A stretch of 64,000 nt of DNA from Streptomyces sp. STR69 (GCF_024519455.1 NZ_JALJRY010000026.1:62001-126000); one strand, 5' to 3'. Counted from the first letter of the stretch, positions 7,482 through 17,384 are shown. Notes: a model not told the origin generated them from the sequence alone. Made by a program: numbers and translations.

Positions 7482-10376
7482 ATGACAGAGACGGCGAGCG
7501 GTCCGGCACGAGGTTCCCGCGCGAAGGGCACCAAGGTCACCAAGGGACTGCGCATCGAGCGTATTCACACCACCCCCGGCGTGCATCCGTACGACGAGGT
7601 GGAGTGGGAGCGTCGTGACGTCGTCATGACCAACTGGCGCGACGGCTCGGTCAATTTCGAGCAGCGTGGCGTCGAGTTCCCCGCCGAATGGGCGGTGAAC
7701 GCGGTCAACATCGTCACCAGCAAGTACTTCCGCGGTGCCGTGGGCACCCCGCAGCGCGAGGTGAGCCTCAAGCAGCTCATCGACCGCATCGTGAAGACGT
7801 ATCGGAAGGCCGGCGAGGACTACAAGTACTTCGCCTCGCCCGCCGACGCCGAGATCTTCGAGCACGAGCTGGCGTACGCCCTCCTGCACCAGGTCTTCAG
7901 CTTCAACAGCCCCGTGTGGTTCAACGTCGGGACTCCGCAGCCCCAGCAGGTCTCGGCCTGCTTCATCCTGGCCGTCGACGACTCCATGGAGTCGATCCTC
8001 GACTGGTACAAGGAAGAGGGCATGATCTTCAAGGGCGGTTCCGGCGCCGGCCTGAACCTGTCCCGCATCCGCTCCTCCAAGGAACTGCTCTCCTCCGGCG
8101 GCAACGCCTCGGGACCGGTCTCCTTCATGCGCGGCGCCGACGCCTCCGCGGGCACCATCAAGTCCGGCGGCGCCACCCGCCGCGCGGCCAAGATGGTCAT
8201 CCTGGACGTCGACCACCCCGACATCGAGGACTTCATCCAGACCAAGGTCAAGGAAGAAGAGAAGATCCGCGCCCTGCGCGACGCGGGCTTCGACATGGAC
8301 CTGGGCGGCGACGACATCACGTCGGTGCAGTACCAGAACGCCAACAACTCGGTCCGTGTGAACGACACGTTCATGAAGGCTGTGGAGAACGGCGACAAGT
8401 TCGGCCTGACGTCCCGCATGACCGGCGAGGTCATCGAGGAGGTCGACGCCAAGCAGCTCTTCCGCAAGATGGCCGAGGCCGCCTGGGCCTGCGCCGACCC
8501 GGGCATCCAGTACGACGACACCATCAACCAGTGGCACACGTGCCCGGAGTCCGGCCGTATTAACGGCTCGAACCCGTGCAGCGAGTACATGCACCTGGAC
8601 AACACGTCCTGCAACCTCGCCTCGCTGAACCTGATGAAGTTCCTCAAGGACGACGGCAAGGGCCACCAGTCCTTCGAGGTCGAGCGCTTCGCCAAGGTCG
8701 TCGAGCTCGTCATCACCGCGATGGACATCTCCATCTGCTTCGCGGACTTCCCGACGCAGAAGATCGGCGAGAACACGCGCGCGTTCCGCCAGCTCGGCAT
8801 CGGCTACGCCAACCTCGGCGCCCTGCTGATGGCGACCGGCCACGCGTACGACTCCGACGGCGGCCGTGCCCTCGCCGGTGCCATCACCTCCCTGATGACA
8901 GGCACGTCGTACAAGCGGTCCGCCGAACTCGCCGCGGTCGTCGGCCCCTACGACGGCTACGCCCGCAACGAGCAGCCGCACCTGCGCGTCATGAAGCAGC
9001 ACGCCGACGCCAACGCCGTGGCCCCGCGTACGGACGACCTGGACACGCCCATCTGGGCCGCCGCCACGGAGGCCTGGCAGGACACCCTGCGCCTCGGCGA
9101 GAAGAACGGTTTCCGTAACGCGCAGGCGTCCGTCATTGCCCCGACCGGCACCATCGGTCTCGCGATGTCCTGCGACACCACCGGACTTGAGCCCGACCTC
9201 GCCCTGGTCAAGTTCAAGAAGCTGGTCGGCGGCGGCTCGATGCAGATCGTCAACGGCACCGTGCCGCAGGCCCTGCGCCGCCTGGGCTACCAGGAGGAGC
9301 AGATCGAGGCGGTCGTCGCCCACATCGCCGAGAACGGCAATGTGATCGACGCCCCGGGCCTCAAGACCGAGCACTACGAGGTGTTCGACTGCGCCATGGG
9401 CGAGCGTTCCATCTCCGCGATGGGCCACGTCCGCATGATGGCCGCCATCCAGCCCTGGATCTCCGGCGCGCTCTCCAAGACGGTCAACCTGCCGGAGACG
9501 GCGACTGTCGAGGACGTCGAGGAGGTCTACTTCGAGGCGTGGAAGATGGGCGTCAAGGCGCTCGCGATCTACCGCGACAACTGCAAGGTCGGCCAGCCCC
9601 TCTCCGCCAAGACCAAGGAGAAGGAGAAGGCCGAGGTCACCGCCAAGGCCGAGGACACCATCCGGACCGCGGTCGAGAAGGTCGTCGAGTACCGCCCCGT
9701 CCGCAAGCGCCTTCCCAAGGGCCGCCCGGGCATCACGACCTCCTTCACGGTCGGCGGCGCCGAGGGCTACATGACCGCCAACTCCTACCCGGACGACGGT
9801 CTCGGTGAGGTCTTCCTGAAGATGTCCAAGCAGGGCTCGACCCTCGCCGGCATGATGGACGCCTTCTCGATCGCCGTCTCCGTAGGCCTGCAGTACGGCG
9901 TCCCCCTGGAGACGTACGTCTCCAAGTTCACCAACATGCGCTTCGAGCCGGCCGGCATGACGGACGACCCGGACGTGCGGATGGCGCAGTCGATCGTCGA
10001 CTATATCTTCCGCCGCCTGGCGCTCGACTTCCTCCCCTTCGAGACGCGCTCCGCACTCGGCATCCACTCCGCCGAGGAGCGCCAGCGTCACCTGGAGACC
10101 GGTTCGTACGAGCCGACGGAGGACGAGGTCGACGTAGAGGGCCTGGCCCAGTCGGCGCCGCTCGCCCAGGAGTTGAAGGCCGTGGCCCCGCCGAAGGCCG
10201 TGGTCGAGGCGGTTAAGCCCGCCCCGCAGCAGGCGCACACCAGCGCCGAACTGGTGGAGATGCAGCTGGGCATCCAGGCGGACGCCCCGCTCTGCTTCTC
10301 CTGCGGTACGAAGATGCAGCGGGCCGGTTCCTGCTACATCTGCGAGGGGTGCGGTTCGACCAGCGGTTGCAGCTGA
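7482..10376 (+). CDS. nrdJ: Class II (B12-dependent) ribonucleotide reductase
   Basis: Adenosylcobalamin-dependent reductase of about 964 aa that makes dNTPs independently of oxygen. Visible core elements include SGGNASGPVSFMRGADASAG, the active-site loop NPCSEYMHLDNTSCNLASLN, and the barrel segment with PTGTIGLAMSCDTTG. The C-terminal end (CFSCGTKM, CYICEGCGSTSGC) is the Cys-rich tail typical of actinobacterial NrdJ. The ATG at 7482 is favoured over the frame-opening ATG at 7389 because GGGAGG lies 6 bases upstream. It follows nrdR, and a strong terminator lies after it. Long open frames on the opposite strand are GC-codon shadows. Confidence 0.96.
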   Translation: MTETASGPARGSRAKGTKVTKGLRIERIHTTPGVHPYDEVEWERRDVVMTNWRDGSVNFEQRGVEFPAEWAVNAVNIVTSKYFRGAVGTPQREVSLKQLIDRIVKTYRKAGEDYKYFASPADAEIFEHELAYALLHQVFSFNSPVWFNVGTPQPQQVSACFILAVDDSMESILDWYKEEGMIFKGGSGAGLNLSRIRSSKELLSSGGNASGPVSFMRGADASAGTIKSGGATRRAAKMVILDVDHPDIEDFIQTKVKEEEKIRALRDAGFDMDLGGDDITSVQYQNANNSVRVNDTFMKAVENGDKFGLTSRMTGEVIEEVDAKQLFRKMAEAAWACADPGIQYDDTINQWHTCPESGRINGSNPCSEYMHLDNTSCNLASLNLMKFLKDDGKGHQSFEVERFAKVVELVITAMDISICFADFPTQKIGENTRAFRQLGIGYANLGALLMATGHAYDSDGGRALAGAITSLMTGTSYKRSAELAAVVGPYDGYARNEQPHLRVMKQHADANAVAPRTDDLDTPIWAAATEAWQDTLRLGEKNGFRNAQASVIAPTGTIGLAMSCDTTGLEPDLALVKFKKLVGGGSMQIVNGTVPQALRRLGYQEEQIEAVVAHIAENGNVIDAPGLKTEHYEVFDCAMGERSISAMGHVRMMAAIQPWISGALSKTVNLPETATVEDVEEVYFEAWKMGVKALAIYRDNCKVGQPLSAKTKEKEKAEVTAKAEDTIRTAVEKVVEYRPVRKRLPKGRPGITTSFTVGGAEGYMTANSYPDDGLGEVFLKMSKQGSTLAGMMDAFSIAVSVGLQYGVPLETYVSKFTNMRFEPAGMTDDPDVRMAQSIVDYIFRRLALDFLPFETRSALGIHSAEERQRHLETGSYEPTEDEVDVEGLAQSAPLAQELKAVAPPKAVVEAVKPAPQQAHTSAELVEMQLGIQADAPLCFSCGTKMQRAGSCYICEGCGSTSGCS

Positions 10377-10411
10377 TCAAGGCAACTGCCTGAAGTGAAT
10401 TAGCTGTTGCG

Positions 10412-10443
10412 GGCGGCGGAGTCGGGTTTGCGACTCCGCCGCC
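10412..10443 (+). terminator. Terminator after nrdJ
   Basis: A perfect 13-bp stem (GGCGGCGGAGTCG pairing with its complement) with a 6-base loop, 35 bases after the nrdJ stop codon. Confidence 0.85.
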
Positions 10444-10572
10444 TTCGGCATGGGCGGCGCCTGTCCTGCGGTGCCTGACGCCTCGACTTGGCGCGTCGAG
10501 GGCTTGTTGTGGCCTCGGCCGCCGTGACATGCTCCTGGCCATGATCAAGAGAATCGAGTCCGCCGTCTCCCG

Positions 10573-11691
10573 ATGAGCGAGACGACCGGGACAGCACCGC
10601 CCGGATCACCGACGACCCTGTACGAGCACGCGCTCCGGCTGCATCAACTGGCCCCGGAGAAGCCGCTACCACGCGACGGGGAACCCTATCCGGACGACGG
10701 GACGCACCGTCGCCGACGAGGCCCCGAGAGCCCTGAGGACCGGCACTCTGTCGGCAAGGACGCAGCACTCATCCTGAACGCGCATTTCGCCCGCTCCTCC
10801 GCCCGGCCCGATGAATTGGCCTACGCCTTCCACCACGTCCACATCCCGATTCACCAGACCGAGCACATCGCCGCTGCGGCCGAACGGGCGGACAGGGAAC
10901 GCGTTCGTCGAACGGGCCGTTGGCTGGTCCGCCACGGGACCGATCAATGCTCGGTCACCGTTGGGCTCGCCCTGCTCGCGGCCGTGGGAACAGCCGACGA
11001 CATCCCGCTGATTCAGACGATCGGGCTGCTCTCCAACCACTTCGGGCCGCTGGCGGCACACGCCTTCGAGACCCGGCCAGGAGGCGTCGAGGCCCTTCTC
11101 TGGCTCGCCGAGCGAGTCACCGGCTGGGGACGCGTCTACGTCGTCGAAGCCCTCTGCAGACTCGATGACCCGACCGCCCGGCCCTGGCTGCTCCGCCGAG
11201 CCTGCGACGGCGACGTTCTCAACGGGTACTTCGCCGGCAGAGTCGCCACAGTCACCAGACTCCATGAAGAGATCGCCGACCTCGGCACTGACACCGAGAT
11301 GCTCGATCACATCGGTCGGCTGCTCCATCTCATGAGCGGCTGCGGGGGGATGGGACTCACCCTCGCTCGCTACCCTCATTCGGCAGCCGTTCTGGAAGCT
11401 CATGCCCGCCATGCCGGTTCGCTCGGTCCGACCGTCGAGCGCTACTTCACCATCGCGTCGCTCGTCCAGCACCTGACCACCAAGCCTCCCGAGGCCTCGG
11501 GGTGTACCGCTGCGCAGCGGGAAGCACTCCGGGCGACGTATCTGGACGTGCTCGACCGCGAGGCGTGGACCCGGATCGCACGCGCCGGATTCGCGGCGGA
11601 CGACCGTCGGATGCGGTGGCTCGCCGACCACCGGGCGTCAGAGTTGAGGCTGCGCGCGTTCCCGGACCGAGAGCCTGGCGCCGAAGGATGA
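10573..11691 (+). CDS. Conserved hypothetical, possibly HEAT-like
   Basis: A 372-aa soluble protein that I do not recognise. After a charged, low-complexity start (residues 1-60) it is mostly helical, with successive Leu- and Ala-rich segments such as ALLAAVGTADDIPLIQTIGLL and ALLWLAERVTGWGRVYVVEAL. These look like degenerate HEAT or ARM-type repeats. It has no signal peptide or membrane span and no catalytic motif that I can name. Codon use is normal for the genome. No good ribosome site precedes the ATG, so the start is uncertain. It stands alone between the nrdJ terminator and the next gene. Confidence 0.6.
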   Translation: MSETTGTAPPGSPTTLYEHALRLHQLAPEKPLPRDGEPYPDDGTHRRRRGPESPEDRHSVGKDAALILNAHFARSSARPDELAYAFHHVHIPIHQTEHIAAAAERADRERVRRTGRWLVRHGTDQCSVTVGLALLAAVGTADDIPLIQTIGLLSNHFGPLAAHAFETRPGGVEALLWLAERVTGWGRVYVVEALCRLDDPTARPWLLRRACDGDVLNGYFAGRVATVTRLHEEIADLGTDTEMLDHIGRLLHLMSGCGGMGLTLARYPHSAAVLEAHARHAGSLGPTVERYFTIASLVQHLTTKPPEASGCTAAQREALRATYLDVLDREAWTRIARAGFAADDRRMRWLADHRASELRLRAFPDREPGAEG

Positions 11692-11782
11692 CAAGCGTCA
11701 GGAATCCGGTTTCCCAGCAGAACGATCAGCAGTTAATCTCCCTCAGCGCGCATAGCGTGCGCACAGGGGAGGGTGGGGGGAC

Positions 11783-12475
11783 ATGGCCGACGATTTCGTC
11801 GAGCCCGAAAAGGGTATGCGGGCGGGGGCCCAGGCAGTCGCGGCGGTAGTGGTGGTCGGCGGCGTCGTGGGTGGTATGTGGGGACTTGGGGGAGTCCTGC
11901 CGAAGACGACACAGGACACCAAGCCGGCGATCTGCTCAGCGAGTACGGACAACACCCTGCCGGCGAAGTACGTCTCGCCGACAGCGCTCTGCACTGCGCT
12001 GAACCGCGCGGACCTTCCGGTGCTCCTGGGGACTCCGGACGAACACGCGGAGTCCGCCTCGGGCAGCGCGGGCTGGATGACGCTGGCCGGCGGCACCAAG
12101 ATCGCCAGCCCCGAGGCGGACGTCGACCTGAGGACCTACTCCGTGCGGCTGTCGGCGTCCTACGACGACATTCCCGTCGCCCGGGCGGCCCGCTACGTGG
12201 ACTCGACCTCGCAGGTGAAGAAGGTCCTGGGGCATCCGGCCGTCCTCTACTCCGACCGGACGGTCGCCATCAGCTTCAACCTAGGCGGCGGCGACGCGAG
12301 TACGGGCCCCGGAGGCATCGCCCGCAGCCTGCTGGTCTCCACGAGCGCCGAGGACGGCGGCGACTCCTTCGAGATATCCATCTGGCGCCAGGACGACGTG
12401 CCGCCCGACGACGAGGCGCTGTTCCGCATCGCCGAGGAGGTGCTGCCGACGATCCCGGGCTGGACCGCCGGCTGA
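11783..12475 (+). CDS. Membrane-anchored conserved hypothetical
   Basis: A 230-aa protein with one N-terminal hydrophobic span at about residues 16-36 (AQAVAAVVVVGGVVGGMWGL) after a short charged head, so the remaining 190 residues are probably extracytoplasmic. The exposed part has two cysteines close together (PAICS, TALCTAL). It resembles small Streptomyces proteins annotated only as DUF6215-like, a resemblance from memory. The ATG follows a run of G that could serve as ribosome site. It is convergent with the TerD gene 21 bases away. Function unknown. Confidence 0.65.
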   Translation: MADDFVEPEKGMRAGAQAVAAVVVVGGVVGGMWGLGGVLPKTTQDTKPAICSASTDNTLPAKYVSPTALCTALNRADLPVLLGTPDEHAESASGSAGWMTLAGGTKIASPEADVDLRTYSVRLSASYDDIPVARAARYVDSTSQVKKVLGHPAVLYSDRTVAISFNLGGGDASTGPGGIARSLLVSTSAEDGGDSFEISIWRQDDVPPDDEALFRIAEEVLPTIPGWTAG

Positions 12476-12496
12476 CGAGCTGCCCAGGGGCAGGGC

Positions 12497-13033
12497 TCAG
12501 GACTGCTGTGCCCTGCCCATCGTCCTGGTGAAGGTCGCCGGGTCGTCGTCGAAGCCCTGGATGCCGGGATGGAAGTCCCAGCTTCCTGACTCGTCCCGGG
12601 TGAACTCCCCGACCGTCGCCGCGGTCGCACCGAGGACGTCACCGAAGTCCTCCTCGGTGAGGACGGTGTACCCCTCGCGGATCCGCAGCTTCGGGTTGAG
12701 GACGTTGACGAACGTGCGGTGGGCGACCCGCTGCTGGATGACGACACCGACCACCACGCGCGCGTACCGGTCGGCGAGCCGGTCGAGCTCCAGCGTCATG
12801 ACCTCGTCCCAGCCGAAGCCCTTGCCGTCCTTGCTGTCCCGGTTGAGATAGATGGTGCCGTCGGGGGACCGGCTGTCGAAGTGCACCGCGTACGCGGGAG
12901 TGCCGTAAAGATCGCTCGCCACATACGTGGTGGCAACGATGTCCAGATCGACAGGCGGTTGCCCGGTGGGACTCGGATCCCACTGGAGCCCGACTTCCGC
13001 CTTGCGGATCCCCTTGTTGAGGCCGTTCACCAC
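12497..13033 (-). CDS. TerD-family protein
   Basis: A 178-aa protein of the TerD/CABP family, calcium-binding beta-sandwich proteins linked to tellurite resistance and stress or phage responses in bacteria. Recognisable stretches are KAEVGLQWDPSPTGQPPVDLD, SPDGTIYLNRDSKDGKG and the DEV motif; acidic residues in the last two fit metal binding. GTG 13033 (or GTG 13030) is chosen because GGAAGGGGAACT lies directly upstream on the minus strand; the frame runs open farther. Unlike classic ter operons it stands alone, which is common for the many TerD paralogues of Streptomyces. Confidence 0.8.
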   Translation of the reverse strand: MVNGLNKGIRKAEVGLQWDPSPTGQPPVDLDIVATTYVASDLYGTPAYAVHFDSRSPDGTIYLNRDSKDGKGFGWDEVMTLELDRLADRYARVVVGVVIQQRVAHRTFVNVLNPKLRIREGYTVLTEEDFGDVLGATAATVGEFTRDESGSWDFHPGIQGFDDDPATFTRTMGRAQQS

Positions 13034-13185
13034 AGTTCCCCTTCCCCGTGCGCCTCGATCGCGCGCCCCAACTGCCGGGCGATCAGCGTTCGTTGTCCAT
13101 CGTGCCACGCGCGCGGGGGCGTATGCGCGGACGATCTCCGCCGGAGCGTGACCGGCGCCACGCTCCGTGGCCTTACGATGGCGCG

Positions 13186-13791
13186 GTGCTGGTCAAGTGG
13201 ATTCGCTGCACCGTGATGGACCGCCGCGGCTTCGAGCGCGGGCAGCGAAAGTGGGCGGGGCTTCTGGGGGAGCCGGGATTTCGGGGACAGGGGGGAGGCT
13301 GGAGCAGAGCGCGGCCAGGAGTGGCACACATTTTCGCGTTCTGGGAAAGCCGTGCCTTCTACGACTCCTTCATGGCCCGATCCCACGACCGGCTGGCGTC
13401 GGCTCAGGCGGGCACCTTCAAGGACGCACAGGTCAAGCTGTTCGATCATCGCTTCGATGTGAAGACCGGCTTCGAACCGCGCTTCACCGACGCCGACCTG
13501 GTGCGGGTGGCCCTGTGCCGGGTCCACGAGGAGCGTGCCGAGCACTTCACGCTGATGCAGGAGAAGGTGTGGAACCCTGCGATGGCCGGCTCCCCCGGCA
13601 TGCTCCGCGGGATGTTCGGCGAGGCACCTGGACACGAGTTCATGGTGCTCTCGATGTGGCACTCGCCCGCCGAACACGGCAAATACCGTACCGAGCGAGT
13701 GGAACGGCTCGCACTGAGGGCCCAGATCGAGGCGGATGTCGCGTCCCTCACGGGAGACATCGTGCAACTGGAACCGAGCTGGACGGTTTGA
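13186..13791 (+). CDS. DUF4937-type (YdbC-like) protein
   Basis: A 201-aa protein with the pattern of the DUF4937 family, beginning LVKWIRCTV and containing a duplicated ferredoxin-like alpha/beta fold. Features are GFRGQGGGW, HIFAFWESRAFYDSFM and ATP-independent-looking C-terminal sequence EFMVLSMWHSPAEHGKY. The fold suggests an antibiotic-monooxygenase-like barrel, but no activity is established. GTG 13186 is chosen because family homology starts there; the open frame to 13048 has poor coding quality. It is divergent from the TerD gene. Confidence 0.65.
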   Translation: MLVKWIRCTVMDRRGFERGQRKWAGLLGEPGFRGQGGGWSRARPGVAHIFAFWESRAFYDSFMARSHDRLASAQAGTFKDAQVKLFDHRFDVKTGFEPRFTDADLVRVALCRVHEERAEHFTLMQEKVWNPAMAGSPGMLRGMFGEAPGHEFMVLSMWHSPAEHGKYRTERVERLALRAQIEADVASLTGDIVQLEPSWTV

Positions 13792-13940
13792 ATTCCGGAC
13801 TGACGGGACCGCCGTCACCGACGTCCCGGTGTGTGAATCGTGCGCCCCTATGTGGCCCATCGGGCAGAATTCGTGTGACCTACGCCGTATGGAGCCCGTA
13901 CGAGTGCTCGATATGCCACCACTGGATCTAGGGTTTTGGC

Positions 13941-14600
13941 ATGGCACGACCACGGCGCATCGTCCTTGTCCGGCACGGCGAGTCAACGGGCAATGTTGAT
14001 GACACCGTCTACGAGCGTGAACCCGACCATGCCCTGGCGCTGACCGACCAGGGATGGCGTCAGGCTGAGGAGACCGGCAAGCGGCTGCGGGAGGTGTTCG
14101 GCCGCGAGCGCATCAGTGTGTACGTCTCCCCGTACCGCCGCACCCACGAGACCTTCCGGGCCTTCCACCTCGACCCCGACCTCGTCCGCGTACGCGAGGA
14201 GCCCCGGCTGCGCGAACAGGACTGGGGGAACTGGCAGGACCGGGACGACGTACGTCTCCAGAAGGCGTACCGGGACGCCTACGGGCACTTCTTCTACCGC
14301 TTCGCCCAGGGCGAGTCCGGCGCCGACGTCTACGACCGGGTCGGCGGCTTCCTGGAGAGCCTGTACCGCAGCTTCGAGGCCCCGGACCACCCGCCCAACG
14401 TGCTCCTCGTGACACACGGCCTGGCGATGCGACTCTTCTGCATGCGCTGGTTCCACTGGACGGTCGCCGAGTTCGAGTCGCTGTCCAATCCGGGGAACGC
14501 CGAGATGCGGATGCTCGTTCTGGGGGACGACGGCAGGTACGCGCTCGACCGGCCGTTCGACAGCTGGCGGGATCCGGAGCCGTACGGGATCAGTGGGTAG
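13941..14600 (+). CDS. Histidine phosphatase (phosphoglycerate mutase-like)
   Basis: A 219-aa branch-1 histidine phosphatase. The phosphohistidine motif RHG is at residues 11-13 (VLVRHGES), followed by a predicted second active-site arginine in YVSPYRRTHET. The second histidine is in LLVTHGLAMRLF. These enzymes act on phosphorylated metabolites, proteins or sugars; the substrate is not predictable. The stop is 12 bases before the next gene, so both are probably cotranscribed. No clear ribosome site precedes the ATG. Confidence 0.85.
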   Translation: MARPRRIVLVRHGESTGNVDDTVYEREPDHALALTDQGWRQAEETGKRLREVFGRERISVYVSPYRRTHETFRAFHLDPDLVRVREEPRLREQDWGNWQDRDDVRLQKAYRDAYGHFFYRFAQGESGADVYDRVGGFLESLYRSFEAPDHPPNVLLVTHGLAMRLFCMRWFHWTVAEFESLSNPGNAEMRMLVLGDDGRYALDRPFDSWRDPEPYGISG

Positions 14601-14612
14601 GGTGACGGACCG

Positions 14613-15572
14613 ATGACTGTCGATTCCTCTACCAATTCTTCCGACCCTTCCAACCACTCCGACCCTTCTGGTTCTCCTGACTCTCCCGACGGGCGCCTGG
14701 GCCGCGCCCTGGCCAGCGTGCGCGGACTCGCCGTGGGGGACGCGCTGGGCTCTCAGTTCTTCGTGCCGGTGAACTACCCGCTCCTCAAGCGTCGTGAGCT
14801 GCCTCCGGCGCCCTGGCAGTGGACGGACGACACGGAGATGGCCTGCTCCGTGGTCGCGGTTCTCGCCGCCCACCATCGCGTCGACCAGGACGCCCTGGCC
14901 CACTCCTTCGCCGAGCACCACGACTTCGACCGCGGCTACGGCCCCGCCGTCAACCGGTTGCTGCGCCTGGTCCGCGAAGGCGGCGACTGGCGTGAACTGT
15001 CCGCCGCGCTCTTCAACGGACAGGGCTCGTGGGGCAACGGCGCGGCGATGCGGATCGCACCCCTGGGCGCCTGGTACGCGGACGACCCCGAGCAGGCGAC
15101 CCACCAGGCCGAGATCTCGGCCTACCCCACGCACCAGCACCGTGAGGGCGTCGTCGGCGCCATGGCCGTCGCCGCGGCTGCCGCACTGGCCGCCGCCCCC
15201 AGCGGGCCGCCCAGCCCCGAGGCGCTCCTCGACGGCGTCATCGCCCTCGTCCCCAAGAGCGCGGTCGGCGCGGGACTGCGGCGCGCCCGCGACATGCTCG
15301 ACTACGCCGATGCCGGCACCGTCGCCGCGGTACTGGGCTGCGGGCGTCGTACGACAGCGCACGACACGGTCCCCTTCGCGCTCTGGTCGGCCGCTCGCGG
15401 CCTCGGCGACTACGCGCGGGCGTTCTGGACCACCGCACAGGTCGGCGGGGACGTGGACACCACCTGCGCCATCGTGGGCGGCGTGCTCGCCGGCGGGAAG
15501 GCCGGGGCGCCACCCGTCGAGTGGGTGGAGCAGACGGAGGCGCTGCCGGGCTGGGCGCCGAAGGCCGTCTGA
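14613..15572 (+). CDS. ADP-ribosylglycohydrolase family protein
   Basis: A 319-aa protein with the DraG/ARH fold, which removes ADP-ribose from proteins or related substrates using two metal ions. The metal-binding motifs are visible: GLAVGDALGS near residue 38, WTDDTEM near 69, NGAAMRIAPLG near 146 and GGDVDTTCAIVGG near 282. The first 25 residues are a Ser/Pro/Asp-rich unstructured stretch. It sits 12 bases behind the histidine phosphatase and probably belongs to the same transcript. The physiological substrate is unknown. Confidence 0.85.
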   Translation: MTVDSSTNSSDPSNHSDPSGSPDSPDGRLGRALASVRGLAVGDALGSQFFVPVNYPLLKRRELPPAPWQWTDDTEMACSVVAVLAAHHRVDQDALAHSFAEHHDFDRGYGPAVNRLLRLVREGGDWRELSAALFNGQGSWGNGAAMRIAPLGAWYADDPEQATHQAEISAYPTHQHREGVVGAMAVAAAAALAAAPSGPPSPEALLDGVIALVPKSAVGAGLRRARDMLDYADAGTVAAVLGCGRRTTAHDTVPFALWSAARGLGDYARAFWTTAQVGGDVDTTCAIVGGVLAGGKAGAPPVEWVEQTEALPGWAPKAV

Positions 15573-15785
15573 CGCCTCCGATTTCCTGCCTGGCAACGCC
15601 ACCCGCACGCGACGGAAACTCTCTGTGCCCGGTGGGAACTCTGCGTGACCGCCCGGCCGTTGTTCTGGCAGCTGCCGTGTGACACATGAGTCCACACAGG
15701 ACGGACAGGACACGAGAGTTGCGGGGGTGATCATGAGGTTTTCGCCGATGTCGAAGCCGGTGCCGTTGCCTGTGCTGTTGCCGGT
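15573..15785. other. Convergent spacer
   Basis: This spacer separates the ADP-ribosylglycohydrolase from the convergent MFS gene. Apart from the hairpin at its right end I see no gene or clear site in it. Confidence 0.5.
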
Positions 15786-15812
15786 CGGTCGGGCCCTGGC
15801 CGGGCCCGACCG
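15786..15812 (-). terminator. Terminator after the MFS gene
   Basis: A perfect 11-bp GC stem (CGGTCGGGCCC with its complement) and a 5-base loop, ending one base past the MFS stop codon on the minus strand. Confidence 0.7.
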
Positions 15813-15813
15813 G

Positions 15814-17361
15814 TCAGCCGATTCCCGGACCCGCCGTGCCCGCGAGGGCGTCGAGGTCGCTCTTGCGGACCCTGATCACCAACCAGGCGGTGATCAGGGC
15901 GAGTACGGCCATCGCGGCGGCCGGGATGAAGGCCGTCGAGATGCCGTGCGCGAGCACCTCGTGCCCCCAATGCGCGGGCAGCTGGTGCGACTTGGCGAAC
16001 TCCTGCTTCTGCTCGGCCGATCCATTGGCCAGGAACTTCGGCAGCTGCTTCTTCGCCTCGTCCCTGCTGGCCGAGCCGAACACCGTGGTCAGGATGGACA
16101 GACCGAGCGAACCGCCCACCTGCTGCATGGCGTTGAGCAACGCGGACGCGGCGCCCGCCTCGTGCGGAGCGACACCGGACACGGCGGTGATCGTCAGCGT
16201 CACGAAGTTCAGGCCCATGCCGAAGCCGAACACCAGCATGGGGCCGAGTACTCCGTCGACGTACGAACTGTCCGAGCTGATGAGGGTCTGCCAGGCCAGC
16301 CCGATCACCGCGAGGGCCGAGCCGACGAGCATGAACGGCCGTGGTCCGAACCGCGGCAGGAACTGCTGGGACAGTCCCGCTCCGGCCGCGATCACGACCG
16401 TCACCGGCAGGAAGGCGAGACCTGCCTGGATCGGGCTGTACCCCAGCACGTTCTGCACGAAGAGCACGATGTAGAAGAACATGCCGAACATCGCGGCGGC
16501 CAGGCTCAGCATGATCACGTACGTGCCCGAGCGGTTGCGGTCGGCGAACATCCTGAGCGGGGTGATCGGTTCCTTGGCCCGGGTTTCGATGATCACGAAG
16601 GCCAGCAGCAGGACGGCCGCCGCGCCGAAGGACCCGATGGTCAGGCTGTCGCGCCACCCCTTGTCCGCCGCGCGGATGAAGCCGTAGACGAGGGATGCCA
16701 TGCCCGCCGTCGAGGTCAGCGCGCCCGCGATGTCGAACCGGCCGGTGTGCCGTTCGGACTCGTTGATGTACAGCGGTGCGAGTACGGCGATCAGCAGACC
16801 GATCGGCACGTTGACGAAGAGCACCCAGCGCCAGTCGAGCCACTCGGTGAGCATGCCGCCCGCGAGCAGGCCGATCGCGCCGCCGCCCGCCGAGACCGCG
16901 GCGAAGACACCGAACGCCCTGTTGCGTTCCGGCCCTTCGGGGAACGTGGTGGTGATGAGTGCCAGCGAGGTGGGCGACGCGATCGCGCCACCCACGCCCT
17001 GGAGGACGCGTGCGGCCAGCAACTGCCAGGGTTCCTGGGCGAGTCCGCCGAGCAGCGAGGCGAACGTGAAGAGCAGGATGCCGGTGATGAACACCCTGCG
17101 CCGGCCGAGGATGTCGCCGGCCCGGCCGCCGAGAAGCAGCAGGCCGCCGAAGGTGAGCGTGTAGGCGCTGACGACCCATGTGAGGTCGGTGGTGCTGAAG
17201 CTGAGCGCGGCTTGAATGTGCGGGAGAGCGATGTTCACAATCGTCGCGTCGAGTACCACCATGAGTTGGCAGGCCGCGATGACCGCGAGCGCGATGCCGG
17301 GATGTCCCTGCCGGCGGGCCGCTCCTGGTTTTGGCTTCTGGGTCAACTGAGAGGTTGTCAC
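15814..17361 (-). CDS. MFS multidrug exporter, DHA2 (EmrB/QacA) type
   Basis: A 515-aa proton-coupled exporter with a pattern of about 14 membrane segments. The DHA2 signatures are present: LDATIVNIALPHIQ in TM1, GRAGDILGRRR in the loop between TM2 and TM3, and VLQGVGGAIASPTSLALI in the TM4-5 antiporter motif region. The GTG start is at 17361. It is transcribed divergently from a TetR regulator and the 188-base interval holds two matching palindromes, so it is very probably induced by a ligand of that regulator. Its natural substrate, possibly an antibiotic or biocide, is unknown. Confidence 0.9.
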   Translation of the reverse strand: MTTSQLTQKPKPGAARRQGHPGIALAVIAACQLMVVLDATIVNIALPHIQAALSFSTTDLTWVVSAYTLTFGGLLLLGGRAGDILGRRRVFITGILLFTFASLLGGLAQEPWQLLAARVLQGVGGAIASPTSLALITTTFPEGPERNRAFGVFAAVSAGGGAIGLLAGGMLTEWLDWRWVLFVNVPIGLLIAVLAPLYINESERHTGRFDIAGALTSTAGMASLVYGFIRAADKGWRDSLTIGSFGAAAVLLLAFVIIETRAKEPITPLRMFADRNRSGTYVIMLSLAAAMFGMFFYIVLFVQNVLGYSPIQAGLAFLPVTVVIAAGAGLSQQFLPRFGPRPFMLVGSALAVIGLAWQTLISSDSSYVDGVLGPMLVFGFGMGLNFVTLTITAVSGVAPHEAGAASALLNAMQQVGGSLGLSILTTVFGSASRDEAKKQLPKFLANGSAEQKQEFAKSHQLPAHWGHEVLAHGISTAFIPAAAMAVLALITAWLVIRVRKSDLDALAGTAGPGIG

Positions 17362-17384
17362 TATGGGTCCCCCACAAGTGTGTT

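Noticed and set aside
6723..10238. 1171-residue open frame antisense to nrdR and nrdJ
   Set aside because: The opposite strand encodes well-recognised proteins. The antisense frame is open only because GC-ending codons avoid stops on the complement, and its sequence is Gly/Leu/Val-rich without domain structure.
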